A stretch of DNA of 64,000 bases from positions 225,987,409-226,051,408 of the forward strand of contig NC_084794.1 of NCBI RefSeq assembly GCF_963169125.1, read 5' to 3'. Source of the stretch: Humulus lupulus. Its lineage: Eukaryota; Streptophyta; Magnoliopsida; Rosales; Cannabaceae. Below the pieces are notes generated by a model that was given only the letters and a program-made list of their open reading frames with translations, did no database searches and was not told the DNA's origin. The first letter of the stretch is position 1. Every line of letters starts with the position of its first letter. The position numbers were made by a program, and so were the translations under genes. Below are positions 47,056 through 57,906 of this stretch, piece after piece.

Positions 47056-48891
47056 TGTAGGAAAAACTCATTCCAGGATCTTCATTTATTTTTATGCAAT
47101 TTACATATTATCAAACAAACATGCAAATTCCTAGAACATGCTCCTATGAAATTGATACAAATACTGAAATCGATACAAATACAGAGTAAAGTAAAAACTT
47201 ACATTACGCAGCGGAACTGGAACAACTCCATCCTTCAATCTCTCTAACCCTTGATTCCTTTCTGTAGCAGAGTATTATCAAGAGATTGAACAAGATCAAC
47301 AACACAGTCTTCCTCACCAAGCCTTTGATCAACCTAGAACTAGTGTGGGCTGGTTCTCAACACATGAGATAGAGATCTTGAAGAGAAGAAGAAGAGAGAG
47401 TGGCCAAGAAATGTTAGACTGTCTAGGTTTTCACTTACCAATCAGCTGAAACTCCCTTGCTTATGAAAACCCTAGATATCATATTCCTTATATAGGCAAC
47501 TTAATGAGATTTATTTAAATTTAAATTAATTAAAAATAATAAACAAAAATAAAAGCCTTGGGCTGCCATAAATGGACTTGGGCCCAATCTCTTTGTTTTG
47601 AATTTAAATCCCAACTGGGCCTAAATTCAAAACCTTTTATTTATTTATTTTTTAATTAATTAATTAAATCATTGTTCAAATTAACTAATTATAATTTGAA
47701 ACTTAATTTAATATTATTTATTTATATTGATACCAATTTATCAATATTAATAAATTTACCCAAAGATTCTCTTTTATTCTCTAAATCTCATATCTCTGTA
47801 AATTTTCCAAAATTGACCTAGTCAACTTTAAAAATCCTAATTGATAATTAAATCAATTAATTGAGACATTCTAGATGATTTGCTCAAAGGTGATGCGGGG
47901 ACCATGGATCCATGAAATCAAGCTCCAACAAGTTACCGTGAATTTATTTACGAATAATTTCACTACCTTATTAATTCCTCGTGACTCCACTATAGACTCG
48001 GAATTGAACTCTTGAATTCATAGAACGTATTTTCAAAACCATAAATACGTTATCCATTGTTATAACCATTACAATCAGTCAATCGTCTATCGATGACTTA
48101 CTAACGAGTTGGGTGCAAATTACCGTTTTACCCCTCATCAGTATTTTATCCTTAACTCCCACTAAGTTCCTTATAAATGATATTTCCGTGAACTTAATCA
48201 CAGAAATATCATCTCAATCATTTAACCTTTTGAACAAAGCTATTAAGGAAATCATCTTTTCACTTCTCATACAGACGTTATAGATTTCATATCTATGAAT
48301 AATACTCCCACTCAATTACACTAATAAATCTCTAAGATGTAAGTATGGGCTAGACCGTAGGGTAAGCTGGTAACGAACACGTCAAAAGATTTAAATAATA
48401 TAATTAGAAGATTATTATCACTCAGAATTAAGATCGACTTAATATATGGTCAACGTTGTGACATTGATTAGATTTGATAACAACGATACTTATTTATCAA
48501 TCAATAATCAATATCGGTCCTAGTCCAATGTAACTAAATACATCCGATCTTATCTACTTGGTCGATGCCTTGGACAAGACATCACACCCTGAATGTGTAA
48601 GTAGATCATATCGTAGATTGCCTAATCAGTGAAAATCCAATGCACTGATCTAATCTTAGGACTCGTTCTTTGAACATATAATTACAACTATAATCCACTG
48701 TGACCTAGTCACTATAATTGTAACTATCCATATGTTCAAGATTTTATAAATGTTTGTAGTATTTCAATAATCATGTAATAAAACAAGCAAGCAATACGGT
48801 TGTCAAACTAAATTATTTCTACTACTTTTATTGATAATATGAAATCGTGCTACATGTCCGACATGGTTTTATAAGGGCATAAAACCCAATA
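47056..48891 (-). mobile_element. Copia 5' LTR
   Basis: 1836 bp, colinear with 39540-41375 at an offset of 7516. The TATA box equivalent is at 47488-47495. The terminal dinucleotide in sense is TA instead of TG, a point mutation after insertion. Confidence 0.94.
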
Positions 48892-48896
48892 GAGAT

Positions 48897-49640
48897 TTCA
48901 TGCATTGGGGCAACTCTAATGGCCCGAGCTATTCCAGGATTCAATCCCTGAATAAACTTTTTCTTTCGAGCTGCATCTGTGGGTACCATGTTAACAACGA
49001 ACTTGGGCAACCCATTGAATTTGCTAACATACTCGGTTACTGTTGCATTGCCCTGAACCATGTTCATAAACTCATTCATCTTTGTAGTCTGGGCCGCATC
49101 ACAGTAATAACTTTCATTGAACAGCTGCCTAAATTCTTTCTAATCCATCACAGCTGTGTCTCGCGTCTAGGATACTACCTCCCACCATGTCCGGGCATCA
49201 TCCTGCAATACATATGTCGAATAGATCACCCTATCGTGACCTACCAGCCCCATACTATCGAGAATGGAACTGATCATACCCACCCATTGCTTAGCTCTGA
49301 ATGGATCTAGGCCTCCCTCGAAGACTGGAGGGTAAAACTCCTGGAATCTTCCACAAAGGAATTACCATCTGTTCTCAACCCTAGGCTGAGCCAAAATTGG
49401 TGCTCTCCTGGCACAACAAAGGAAGAGGTGTTCCCTGACAGATTCCGTTGTTGCTTCAAACACCTGATCTCTTCCTCCTGCCTCTGCAATCTTAATTGAA
49501 CATCTGTAAGCACCTGTTGGAAATTCTGAGGGGTAGATGAAGAACTCAACCCCTGGCTGAAACTCCCAGCCTAAGTATAACCACCACCAGGCCTCATTAT
49601 CTGCCTTGGATACATACCTTTTGATTGAATCTGCAGTCAA
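48897..49640 (-). pseudogene. Element A gag, N-terminal part
   Basis: The minus strand shows an N-terminal region with a short coiled coil (LTDVQLRLQRQEEEIRCLKQ, about 49500-49440). The capsid-like segment follows at 49079-48897 (EFMNMVQGNATVTEYVSKFN, LPKFVVNMVPTDAARKKKFI, QGLNPGIARAIRVAPMHEIS), matching the retrotransposon gag domain. Stops and frameshifts lie between. The copia element inserted after MHEIS. Confidence 0.82.
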
Positions 49641-50037
49641 TAACTTGACTCATTAATCATGATGAGCATATCAAGAGCTTTCCCCACGGGAACAATCATA
49701 CCACATCACATTCACAAACCATTGCAATACTAAACACATGCCCATAGCATTCATACATCAACCATAATCCCTGCTCTTCCAACATACCTACCATGCCTCC
49801 AACTCCAGCATGAAAATATCACATTTATATAATCACGGAGCAGGTAATCATATAGTCAAGAGCCAGGCTCTAACAGAATCTCATGCTCCCTACTACAATG
49901 TGCAGGTAAAGCATTTACATTCTATTTAAGCAATTAAACACATAACTACAGAAATAGTTACCATTCCCTGAGTGAAGCAGTCTTCAATGAAGATTCTACA
50001 TGCCCAGCTTGTCTTCAGGAACCCTTAACATTGGCTC

Positions 50038-50049
50038 GCTCTGATACCA
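50038..50049 (-). other. Primer binding site of element A (initiator-Met tRNA type)
   Basis: TGGTATCAGAGC on the minus strand, 3 nt from the 5' LTR. This is the standard plant initiator-methionine primer site, and it fixes the orientation of all family A LTRs. Confidence 0.9.
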
Positions 50050-50052
50050 AGT

Positions 50053-52688
50053 TGTAATGCCTTAAACTCCAGAGACCATTATGGTGTGCATTTTTAAACA
50101 GTGCTAAACTTACTAACCTAGTCATTTGGTCACAATCGTGTAACTAAGTATGATTAGCGGTTTAGGATTTAAATTTTTTGGTTAAGATATAACATCTCAC
50201 TAAAAATTTTACTGTATACATTGGGATCCCAAAAATATAATTTAAAGGTTAATTATAAGAAAATGTTTACAACTAGCCGATCCAAGTGGCAAAATAGGGT
50301 TTAACCTTAGTTCCTCTTTCAACCCTCGGCCATGGCGGTCGAGCAGCTACATATGTACACATCGTCACCTAAGCTCTTCAACTCAAGGATGGTCCAGCTT
50401 TCTTTTGCCTTTACCTGCACCACGTAGCACCCATGAGCCAAAGCCCAACAAGAAAACTCAATATGCTCATGAACAGTAATAACATGTCATCAAATCATAA
50501 AGTACATCCCTAGTAGTAATAACCTTAATCACTCATGCAAATAAGTTCAAATAAATGTTGTGGAGTCCTGCACACTGAGTAGATGACTAGTAAGTCTCTC
50601 ACTTTGAGGTATATGACTAGTAAGTCTATCTCGGTTAGATGACTAGTAAGTCAATCTTGGTCAGATGACTAGTAAGTCTATCTCGATTAGATGACTAGTA
50701 AGTCAATCTCGGTTAGATGACTAGTAAGTCAATCTCTGAGGTCCCATACCCTCCTAGCCATGTGACGTGTAGGTGACCTTAGTTTTTCCGACTCTGGCTC
50801 TAAGTAACTAGCCGTTAGACTAGACAAGCACTTTTAGTTTTCATTGAACTTGAGGTCGGTTCGACATTAATGATCATGATGAGTCATTCAATGCAGATGT
50901 CGATTAGATCTAATATTTTATCGGCTTTGCGTTCATGACGCTTATGCCACTCATGACTCTTAGGTCAATAACACACGACCAGTGCTTAGTACTACTGTTG
51001 AACTTGACTAGTAAGTCACAGCTTCACAATTGGTTCTGACACCATTGCCGATTTTGACTAGTAGGTCAGTGCCACAAAGTAAGCAATGCTACCAGGCATA
51101 TATCATATGTCAAATATCTGAATGTAGGGCATTCAACATGCTTACTTAACAATTGCTAGCATAATTAGGATCATGCACAAACACAGAGACTCGAGTTCTG
51201 ATCAATCTCATATTCAACATTCGTGGCATACCGTAACCACATGTTTCTCGTGCATCACATGCATCACATAATGGGTGCAATTTTCTTACCTCTGGTTCGA
51301 GCGAAAAATAATAATTGAACGACCTTTGAGAACGATCAATCCTTTTATCCCTTAGCGGTCACCTAGTCATAACCAATATATGAGATTCCATCAATAAAAT
51401 CAATAATAAAGGTTCCCGGACCAAGACCTAGCCTCCGGGACAACAAATCCCACTAAACTGGATAGTGGGAACGATCCCGAGGCCTAAGGTTTAAGTTCCC
51501 TTGATCAAAACACATTTCTAGCCAAAAATGTCACTAAGGGTCGCGGCCCTACATCCACAATGCCGCGGCCCGCCTCCCCAAACAGAGGCGCCAACCTTCA
51601 ATCCCCAACACGGGCCGCGGCCCTACCTTTCCCATGTCGCAGCCCAACGACCTTCTTGCACCCTCCTGCTTCTTCATCGAGCTTGGCCGCAGCGCTCTAG
51701 AACAGAGCCGCGACCCCATCTAAAACCCAGCCAAAAACCCCTGTTTTTCCTCTTCGAACCCAATTCAAAACCTCACTAAACATCTCCAACAACACAAATC
51801 AAAGTTCCCAACACTTACCACAACTTGTCCAACAGATAACCAAAAAAACCCAAGCCTTAAACCATCTAAAACCAAACCAATTACTCAATTCTATAATCAA
51901 AAGTTCTAACTCAAAACTAACTCCAAAAACAGAGTAAGAACCAGAAAATTGAACTAAAACCTTACCTTGAATCCGAATTGAATCCTCCTCTATGGCTGAA
52001 CACAAGCCCAAACCCTCAAGCCTTGATTCCCACACTAAAATCCTCAAACTTGAGCTTCAAAATTCAAAGAAAAGGAAGAGGGAATGATGATCGGTTTGAA
52101 GGAAGAGGAGGTGCTCTGTTTTTCTGCTGCCTAAAGCTTCTTAAGGTGATATATATCCTTTAGGTCAAAAGACCAAAATGCCCCTAGGCTTATCTTCTTT
52201 CCTTAACAGCCCCCAAGGGTAAAATTGTCCTTTCCCATCTAATCCCGCTAATCATAATTAATGTCCTCCAATTCCCAATATTCCCAAATGTTAATAAATC
52301 ACAACCCATTATCCATTAATTTCCGACAATGTTCTAATCACCCCGAGACTCACCCCGAGCCCCAAAACTAACCCCGTTATGACCAGACCGATAACTTACA
52401 TTCTGAGATCGTCTCATGCCGAATGGCTCGAACAAATCCACATATAATGTGGTATTAATCATAATTCACCCACATGCATGAAAATACACAATTATGCCCT
52501 CAATGGGCCAAATTACCAAAATGCCCTTATAATTAAAAATGGACCCATATGCATGCATTTATCATCATATTGTAATATAATTCACATAAACATGCATATA
52601 ATCATTTAATGACATAATAAATCAATTATGGCCCTCCCGGCCTTCTAATAAAGGTCCTAAACCTTATTAGGAATTTTGGGGCATTACA
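50053..52688 (-). mobile_element. Element A 5' LTR (intact)
   Basis: 2636 bp, the only uninterrupted LTR of element A. It includes a six-unit GACT/AGTC minisatellite (50576-50735) and the GC-rich block (51537-51716). A TATATAT stretch lies on minus near 52150. Open frames inside it (51528-51779, 51978-52163) recur in the other LTR and run antisense, so they are not genes. Confidence 0.94.
50576..50735. repeat. Minisatellite of 26 bp, six units
   Basis: Units GATGACTAGTAAGTCaATCTCGGTTA. The core TGACTAGTAAGTCA has TGACT/AGTCA arms. The companion array at 19622-19763 has five units. Confidence 0.88.
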
Positions 52689-52809
52689 CTTTTGGTCCCT
52701 AGGGACCACAATGTATTATGCGCCATTAGAGCTCTCCTATGAATAGATCTCCACCCGTGAGGCTAAATGGGTTGGAAAAATGATTGTATATGTTATACCC
52801 AAAAATTGG

Positions 52810-52998
52810 AGAATGCATCCTAGGAGGCTAAGGAGAATGCATTCTAGGAGAGCTAAGGGGAGTGGTCCTAGGAGACCCCAAGGAGGATGTGGTCTTAGGA
52901 GACCCCAAGGGAGGGAGTGCTCTTAGGAAACCCCAAGGAGAAAGTGGTCTTAGGAGACCCCAAGGAGGATGTGGTCCTAAGAGACCCCAAGGGTGTGT
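52810..52998. repeat. Minisatellite of about 30 bp in the solo LTR
   Basis: About seven imperfect units of GTGGTCcTAGGAGACCCCAAGGAGgA. The reverse strand reads as Pro/Trp/Gly/Leu repeats, which is a by-product. The element D LTR lacks this array. Confidence 0.82.
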
Positions 52999-53612
52999 AG
53001 GAGGCAAGCCTCCCAAGGTTTCCTAAGTGTTGGCTCGAACGTGTCCAAGGTAAGTAGCTAAGGAGGAGGAGTCTCATGCAAGAGGAAGGAGACTTAGATT
53101 TTGATAAGGAGAGCCTATACAATGTTCGATCGGACATGTTTGGGAGATGCTAAAGGAGAATGCCTTGATCTTGTCCAAGGTGAGATGTTATGGAGGAGGT
53201 TGCCTCAATGTTGTCCAAGGTGAGGTGCCAAGGAGGTTGCCTCGGACCACCTTGGTCCGAGGAGAAGCCAAGGAGATTGGTTTAAGGAGGAACATGGCAT
53301 GCTAGAGGAGAGTGCCATGTTAGAGGAGAGAAGTGCATGTCCTACCACCATGCACGTTTAACCCACGAAAACATGTCCTACCACCATGCACGTCCGACCA
53401 ACACTTGCATGAGTGGTCAGTAGGAGGTGGATCAACTAGCTAGAGGAGACTAAGTCAAGATTTCCAGAGACAGCTTCAACAACATACGCGGGAATCTCTC
53501 ATTCTTCCCACAAATGGGGGGTTTGTTACATTTCGAATTTTGAATGTTTAAATGTAATAAATATAATAAAATATCCCTATCATAAAGGGATATCAGTTGA
53601 GGATCCCAGGCC

Positions 53613-53620
53613 TATAAATA
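53613..53620 (+). promoter_or_regulatory. TATA box of the solo LTR upstream of the host gene
   Basis: TATAAATA in GGCCTATAAATAGAGAG. It points towards the gene whose start codon is about 1.07 kb downstream. Confidence 0.7.
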
Positions 53621-53975
53621 GAGAGCTTATGGGATGAGAGAGGGGTCCTTGAGCTGCTTCTTTCTAGAGAGAGAAAATTGGGACTGTCTATTCTAGAGAG
53701 AGAAAGTGCTGAAATAAGAGAGAATTCTTGTATTTTTGCAATCTGTACTGAAGAAACTCAGTTGGCTCAGTCCATCTGATCTTGAGTACGGATCTATAAA
53801 TTACAACTCTAAGTGGATTAGGCTATTACCGACAATCGGGGCTGAACCACTATAAAAATCTCCTGTGTTATTTACTTTTCTTGTTTATACCGTCTGTTGT
53901 CGTTTTTATTTCTCTTGAAGGCTTGTCGTTATTGACGTTCTCACGTCATTGGCTAAAAACGCAGTCAACAGTATA

Positions 53976-54577
53976 CTAAGGTTATTGTGTAAATATACGA
54001 GCATTTCCACCATTGTTGTTCTGCACTTTTCTTATCCAAGTTTTTTTTTTTAAATTCTTTCTACGTAGTTCTAATATTAAGTTTTGATTTTTCCAACCTT
54101 ATATCGTTGATGAGTTCTCAATGTCAACACAAAGCATTGCCAAGAGCTGCCTGAACTTCACAGGAGCTTGAAACCTTCTAGTTTTCTCACATCCTAATAC
54201 AATCAACTGATGGACCAGGGTTAATTAATAACCTATCCTAAAATTAGTGTCTTCTTATTATAATTTATTTAAGTTATGTTAATTAGTTGATTAGCAAAAA
54301 AGACAATCACAAATATGAAGAAGCCCATATTTTTTTTTTCAAAACTATATATACTATAAAAAAAAAACTTTCATATTTAATGATAATGAGTAATAAGGAT
54401 ATAGTGTGAGTAAAAGGAATCCTATGCAGCCAACTAGGCAGCCATAAGCCGATCCGAGCCGAGGCGCGTGTGACAACTAAGACCCATATTGAGGTCCGAT
54501 TCTCCTTTTCCGACCCTCTTTAATTGGCCCCACTTGAATCCGTGCACTCCACATGCCCAAAGCTCAAAGCCCTATCA
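53976..54577. other. Upstream region of the host gene
   Basis: AT-rich with poly-A and poly-T runs up to about 54400, then mixed composition. A CGCG-box-like element (ACGCGC on minus, 54464-54469), the type bound by CAMTA factors, lies about 110 bp upstream of the TATA box. No coding frame. Confidence 0.4.
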
Positions 54578-54585
54578 TATATATA
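54578..54585 (+). promoter_or_regulatory. TATA box of the host gene
   Basis: TATATATA in CTATCATATATATATGC, about 105 bp upstream of the start codon, a typical plant spacing that leaves a 5' UTR of about 75 nt. Confidence 0.55.
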
Positions 54586-54686
54586 TGCTTCTCAACCTCA
54601 GCCCCCAAACTCAAATCAAAACCATTCAATCTCTTCTTTCTTCTTCCGAGTCTCACAACGATCCACGAACTCACTCGATCATTTCC

Positions 54687-55010
54687 ATGGCGGAGGTATC
54701 TAGACCTAGCTCTGTCCCCGGAACCCACCGCCAACCGAGCCGCCTTCAGCGACGAGCTCCGGCTTCCTTACAGATCAGCCCCGTATCCGATTGGAACGTC
54801 GCGATTCCCTTACTCTCGCCGCTCGTTTCTCCCTCTTCTCCCAAGGCGCTCGATCGGACGGTGGATAATAAATCTAGAGACGATCATCATCAGCGTCTCC
54901 GCCAGAGTAGCGAGCCGGAGAAGCCGATCGTCTTCAAAAAGTGGCAGCATCCGGCGGCTCCTTTCTGTTACGACTCTACTCCGTTGGTCCGGCCTTTTGT
55001 TCCGGTTTAG
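54687..55010 (+). CDS. Small plant protein, At4g14450-like, function unknown
   Basis: A 107-residue intronless frame starting MAEVSRPSS. I chose the ATG at 54687 because it follows the TATA box at 54578 at a normal distance, has a good context (TCCATGG), and the frame upstream of it reads as non-conserved UTR. Visible: a basic segment (RLQRRAPASLQ, residues about 22-32), the hydrophobic motif DWNVAIPLLSPLVSP (about 39-53), a charged middle, and a C-terminal motif VFKKWQHPAAPFCYDSTPLV. From memory these resemble the plant family annotated as uncharacterized protein At4g14450, chloroplastic, about 100 residues long. I see no clear transit peptide or membrane segment. Composition and intact frame differ from the transposon debris around it. 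It is the only host gene I can support here. Confidence 0.72.
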   Translation: MAEVSRPSSVPGTHRQPSRLQRRAPASLQISPVSDWNVAIPLLSPLVSPSSPKALDRTVDNKSRDDHHQRLRQSSEPEKPIVFKKWQHPAAPFCYDSTPLVRPFVPV

Positions 55011-57814
55011 AAGACCGTGGGACCTAGGGCTTGGTCTATCTGTAAATTGATCTTTGATCATCTTTGACGAATATTAGTCAGTAGATCTAACGGTGTATGT
55101 TTCACCTTACTACTTTTTCTTCTAACATACACAACTATTTTTGCGAAATTGTACACACGGAACTTTTTTTTTTCCTCTTTTAAGGCTATTGTGCTTTTTT
55201 TTATTAATTTAATTATTTTATTTAATCAACATGTGAAATCAATCAAATGAAGATAATAATGATGAAATCAGTTTTATTTTGTAGAATTTCCAAAAAAGGA
55301 TTTTGGGAATAATGTGTACATATAGTAATAAGGACCAATAATGTGTTTTTTTAAAAAAAAATTAATTTAGTAGGGAAATTAATTTTCATGGTACACATAT
55401 TTCAGGAAAAAATAAAATAATAACGAATGAGATTAGATATTTTATATTTATTTTTATAAAATATGGAGCTTAGCAAGTAATGTGAATGATAATAACAATA
55501 ATTATTATTATTGGGTGGTGGTAATTGAATTATTATATTATGATGATAAAGTATGGCACTTCCTATGTGGTCAAATCGGCTACACACTATCGACATTAAA
55601 TTATATAATATAAGATATAATTATAACATAGTATTAGATTAGATTTGAATGGTCATACCCTTAAACAACTACAATTCATTCATTCTTTATTAGCTTAAAT
55701 CAATCGATTCATACTATAAAGTATTCGGCGTAGAAAATAACGCATTTTTTATTATTATCTATAAAAATACCAATATAGTAATTTAAAATATGAACCCTTA
55801 AATTGTTGTAATATATATTTAAGGGTTTATATTTTTTTGTATCGGTATTTTTTTCCATTATCTGTTTGGTCTTTGTTTTTTAACAAATTATTCAATAAAA
55901 TTATTCTGCTTAAAAACTGTATTGTTATATTCAATTTTTTCTTCATCAAAATTGAATTTAGAGTTATATTTTAACTATTTTACAAAACATATAGACCAAA
56001 ACACATGTCCAAAAAAAAGTGTAAACCTTATATTTATTTATGTAATTTACCTATAAATATAGATTTTAGATTTTACACATAATCTAATTAATTAATTTAT
56101 TGATCTGACAATAAATTTAGTTTGGTCAATCCGATCCAAATTGTATAAATAAAATAAAAACAGAAAGTAACAGAAGTATTTATGAGAGATTAAAAGTAGC
56201 ACATAAACTAATTAATTTGTCTATTAATCATACGATTTAGAATTAAATAATTAAAATATAGATATAAAAACCCTACAATATATATAAATAAAAATCATGA
56301 AGATTGTATAGATCAACTAAAAACAGAAAGTAGTAGAATCGGATATTTATTAGAAATTAAAAGTGGCACATAATCTAATTTATTCTCATTTTAAAAAAAT
56401 GAGTTTTAATGCGCATTCAAATACCTTTAATTAACCCACCCAACAATGGAATGGTGCTGTTTTAATTTTTTTTTAAATAAGTTCAATTAAAAGAGAAAGG
56501 GATTCGTTTGGAATATATTGAATGACAATGATAACTAGTCAAATATTCTAAAGTATATTATGACGTAAAAAAATGTTTCAAAACCAAACATTTATTTACT
56601 TAAGATTTGTTAAAAGAGTTTCGTTAGATTAGCTTAGCTTTTTTATCAAAACAATTGTGTACGTAATTATTAGGCCCATTTGGAACCTGATGATAAGATG
56701 ACCACCTAAAGTTGTCTTATTTTCACAACATTTTTCATTTTGCTTTCTTTTCTTTTGGTAAATATATATATATATTTAAAATAATGATTTCATGTATATC
56801 TGATCAAATATTCCATGTGAGTGGTTGACGTTTGCACCATCATTAATGATAGTTTTTTAGCAAAAGTGTTATTAATGGAGGTTGAATGTTAATATTTGTT
56901 AATTTACACGTACCCAAAAAGGTTCCTTCATTCAACCCCAATTATTTACACAATTATGGTACAAAAAAGAAAAACAGAACCCAAAGTAACTCCTTACTTA
57001 GAAATTATTCCTTTTCAATTTTAACTTTTTTTTAAAAAAAAAAATATTAAAGAAAGAAAAGGGCACCATTCATGTGGGTGTGGTAGTAGTGGCACCCCTT
57101 TTCATTCATTCTGTTTCCTTTTTATAAATATGTAAACTAGTTAAATCACTGAATAGTGTTGGACTCATTTAAAAAAAATGTATAGTGTTAGACTCAGAGA
57201 TGAGCCCACTTACCAATATTTATATTATATAAAGATCTACTAGCATATATATGATAATGTCATGTGTTTTATTGTGGTCATTACTTTGGTTTTCTTCCAA
57301 CCATTAAATGTTGGATCTCACTAAGAACCAAACCAGCAACAACTGGATATAGCTGTCTCAAGATCTAAAATATTCCACCACCACACATATATATATATAT
57401 ATATAAATATACATTGACTAGAATTCAAACCATTATAACCATCATAGATCTAACTCCTTGTTAGGTCACTCACTTAACTTTAATTTTTTTGGTTCCCAAT
57501 AAGATCAAATTGCTTAAAATATCCTTCTAGAAGTTCCCTAGTGGGAGGTTGCAGCCTTACTAAGAAACATGTATACCATCACCTATTACATAATAAAAAA
57601 TAGAAAAACCAATATCACCTAAGGAGAAAATCTTGACTCCAATTTCACAAGTTAGCAACATTACTAACACTAAAATATTTAAAAAATTCATCTGTCAAGT
57701 ACTAATAACATTGCGTAGTTTGTGAGTATTTTGAGGTGAGATTCTCTCAAATTCCAATTAACTACTTAAATAATCCCTCTATATATATTTATAGTGAGCA
57801 CACCATACTATTAC

Positions 57815-57867
<53 letters not shown>

Positions 57868-57906
57868 GGGTAATGATATGTGCCCTCACAATATATGCAC
57901 ATATTT
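55011..57906. other. Intergenic AT-rich DNA, no gene seen
   Basis: Downstream of the host gene. The first 150 bp are probably 3' UTR. The rest is AT-rich with many stops in all frames. It contains (TA)n near 56764-56776 and 57388-57404 and a compound microsatellite at 57819-57868. Two similar segments (about 56080-56230 and 56270-56390: ATAGAT...AAAACAGAAAGTA, TTTATTAGAGATTAAAAGTgGCACATAA) suggest an old local duplication. Confidence 0.5.
57819..57868. repeat. Compound microsatellite (TC)n(TA)n
   Basis: About 15 TC units followed directly by about 11 TA units. Likely polymorphic. Confidence 0.95.

Larger units (their letters stand above)
39540..48891 (-). mobile_element. Ty1/copia retrotransposon inside the gag of element A
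   Basis: 9352 bp on the minus strand, flanked by GAGAT at 39535-39539 and 48892-48896. LTRs 39540-41375 and 47056-48891 are both 1836 bp and differ at about 50 sites by eye (near 3 percent). In sense the LTR starts TGTTGGGTTTTATGCCC; in the 5' copy TG has become TA. A primer site (TTGGCCTCAGAGCC, 47054-47041) and a polypurine tract (AAGGGCAAGTGGGAGTT, 41392-41376) lie where expected. Coding order gag, integrase, RT, RNase H (integrase before RT) is diagnostic of copia. All genes are decayed although the LTRs are similar, so it may have moved using proteins from another copy. Confidence 0.93.
19106..52688 (-). mobile_element. Element A: minus-strand Ty3/gypsy (chromovirus-like) retrotransposon carrying two nested elements
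   Basis: Flanked by a perfect duplication CTTTT at 19101-19105 and 52689-52693. In sense (minus) order: 5' LTR 52688-50053, primer site TGGTATCAGAGC (50049-50038), gag 49640-48897, copia insertion, rest of gag, decayed protease, reverse transcriptase and integrase (about 38996-37060), polypurine tract, and 3' LTR 36697-19106 split by element B. The two LTRs differ at roughly one site in ten where I compared them, so A is older than B and the copia element. The methionine-tRNA primer site, two zinc knuckles and the terminus TGTAAYRCCC fit a chromovirus such as Tekay/Del; I see no chromodomain. Confidence 0.92.
52791..53970 (+). mobile_element. Solo LTR of the element D family
   Basis: Starts TGTTATACCCAAAAATTG and ends GCAGTCAACA, flanked by GTATA at 52786-52790 and 53971-53975. 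Length 1180 bp against 911 bp for the element D LTR; part of the difference is the minisatellite near its start. TATA box at 53613-53620. The segment after it (GGATTAGGCTATTACC, GGGGCTGAACCACTATAAA) is shared with element D. It lies in the sequence that resumes after element A (52694-52790). Confidence 0.93.

Noticed and set aside
54553..55050. A second 165-codon frame overlapping the host gene
   Set aside because: It is the alternative frame of the same CpG-rich coding region; the chosen frame has conserved-looking motifs and a well-placed start.
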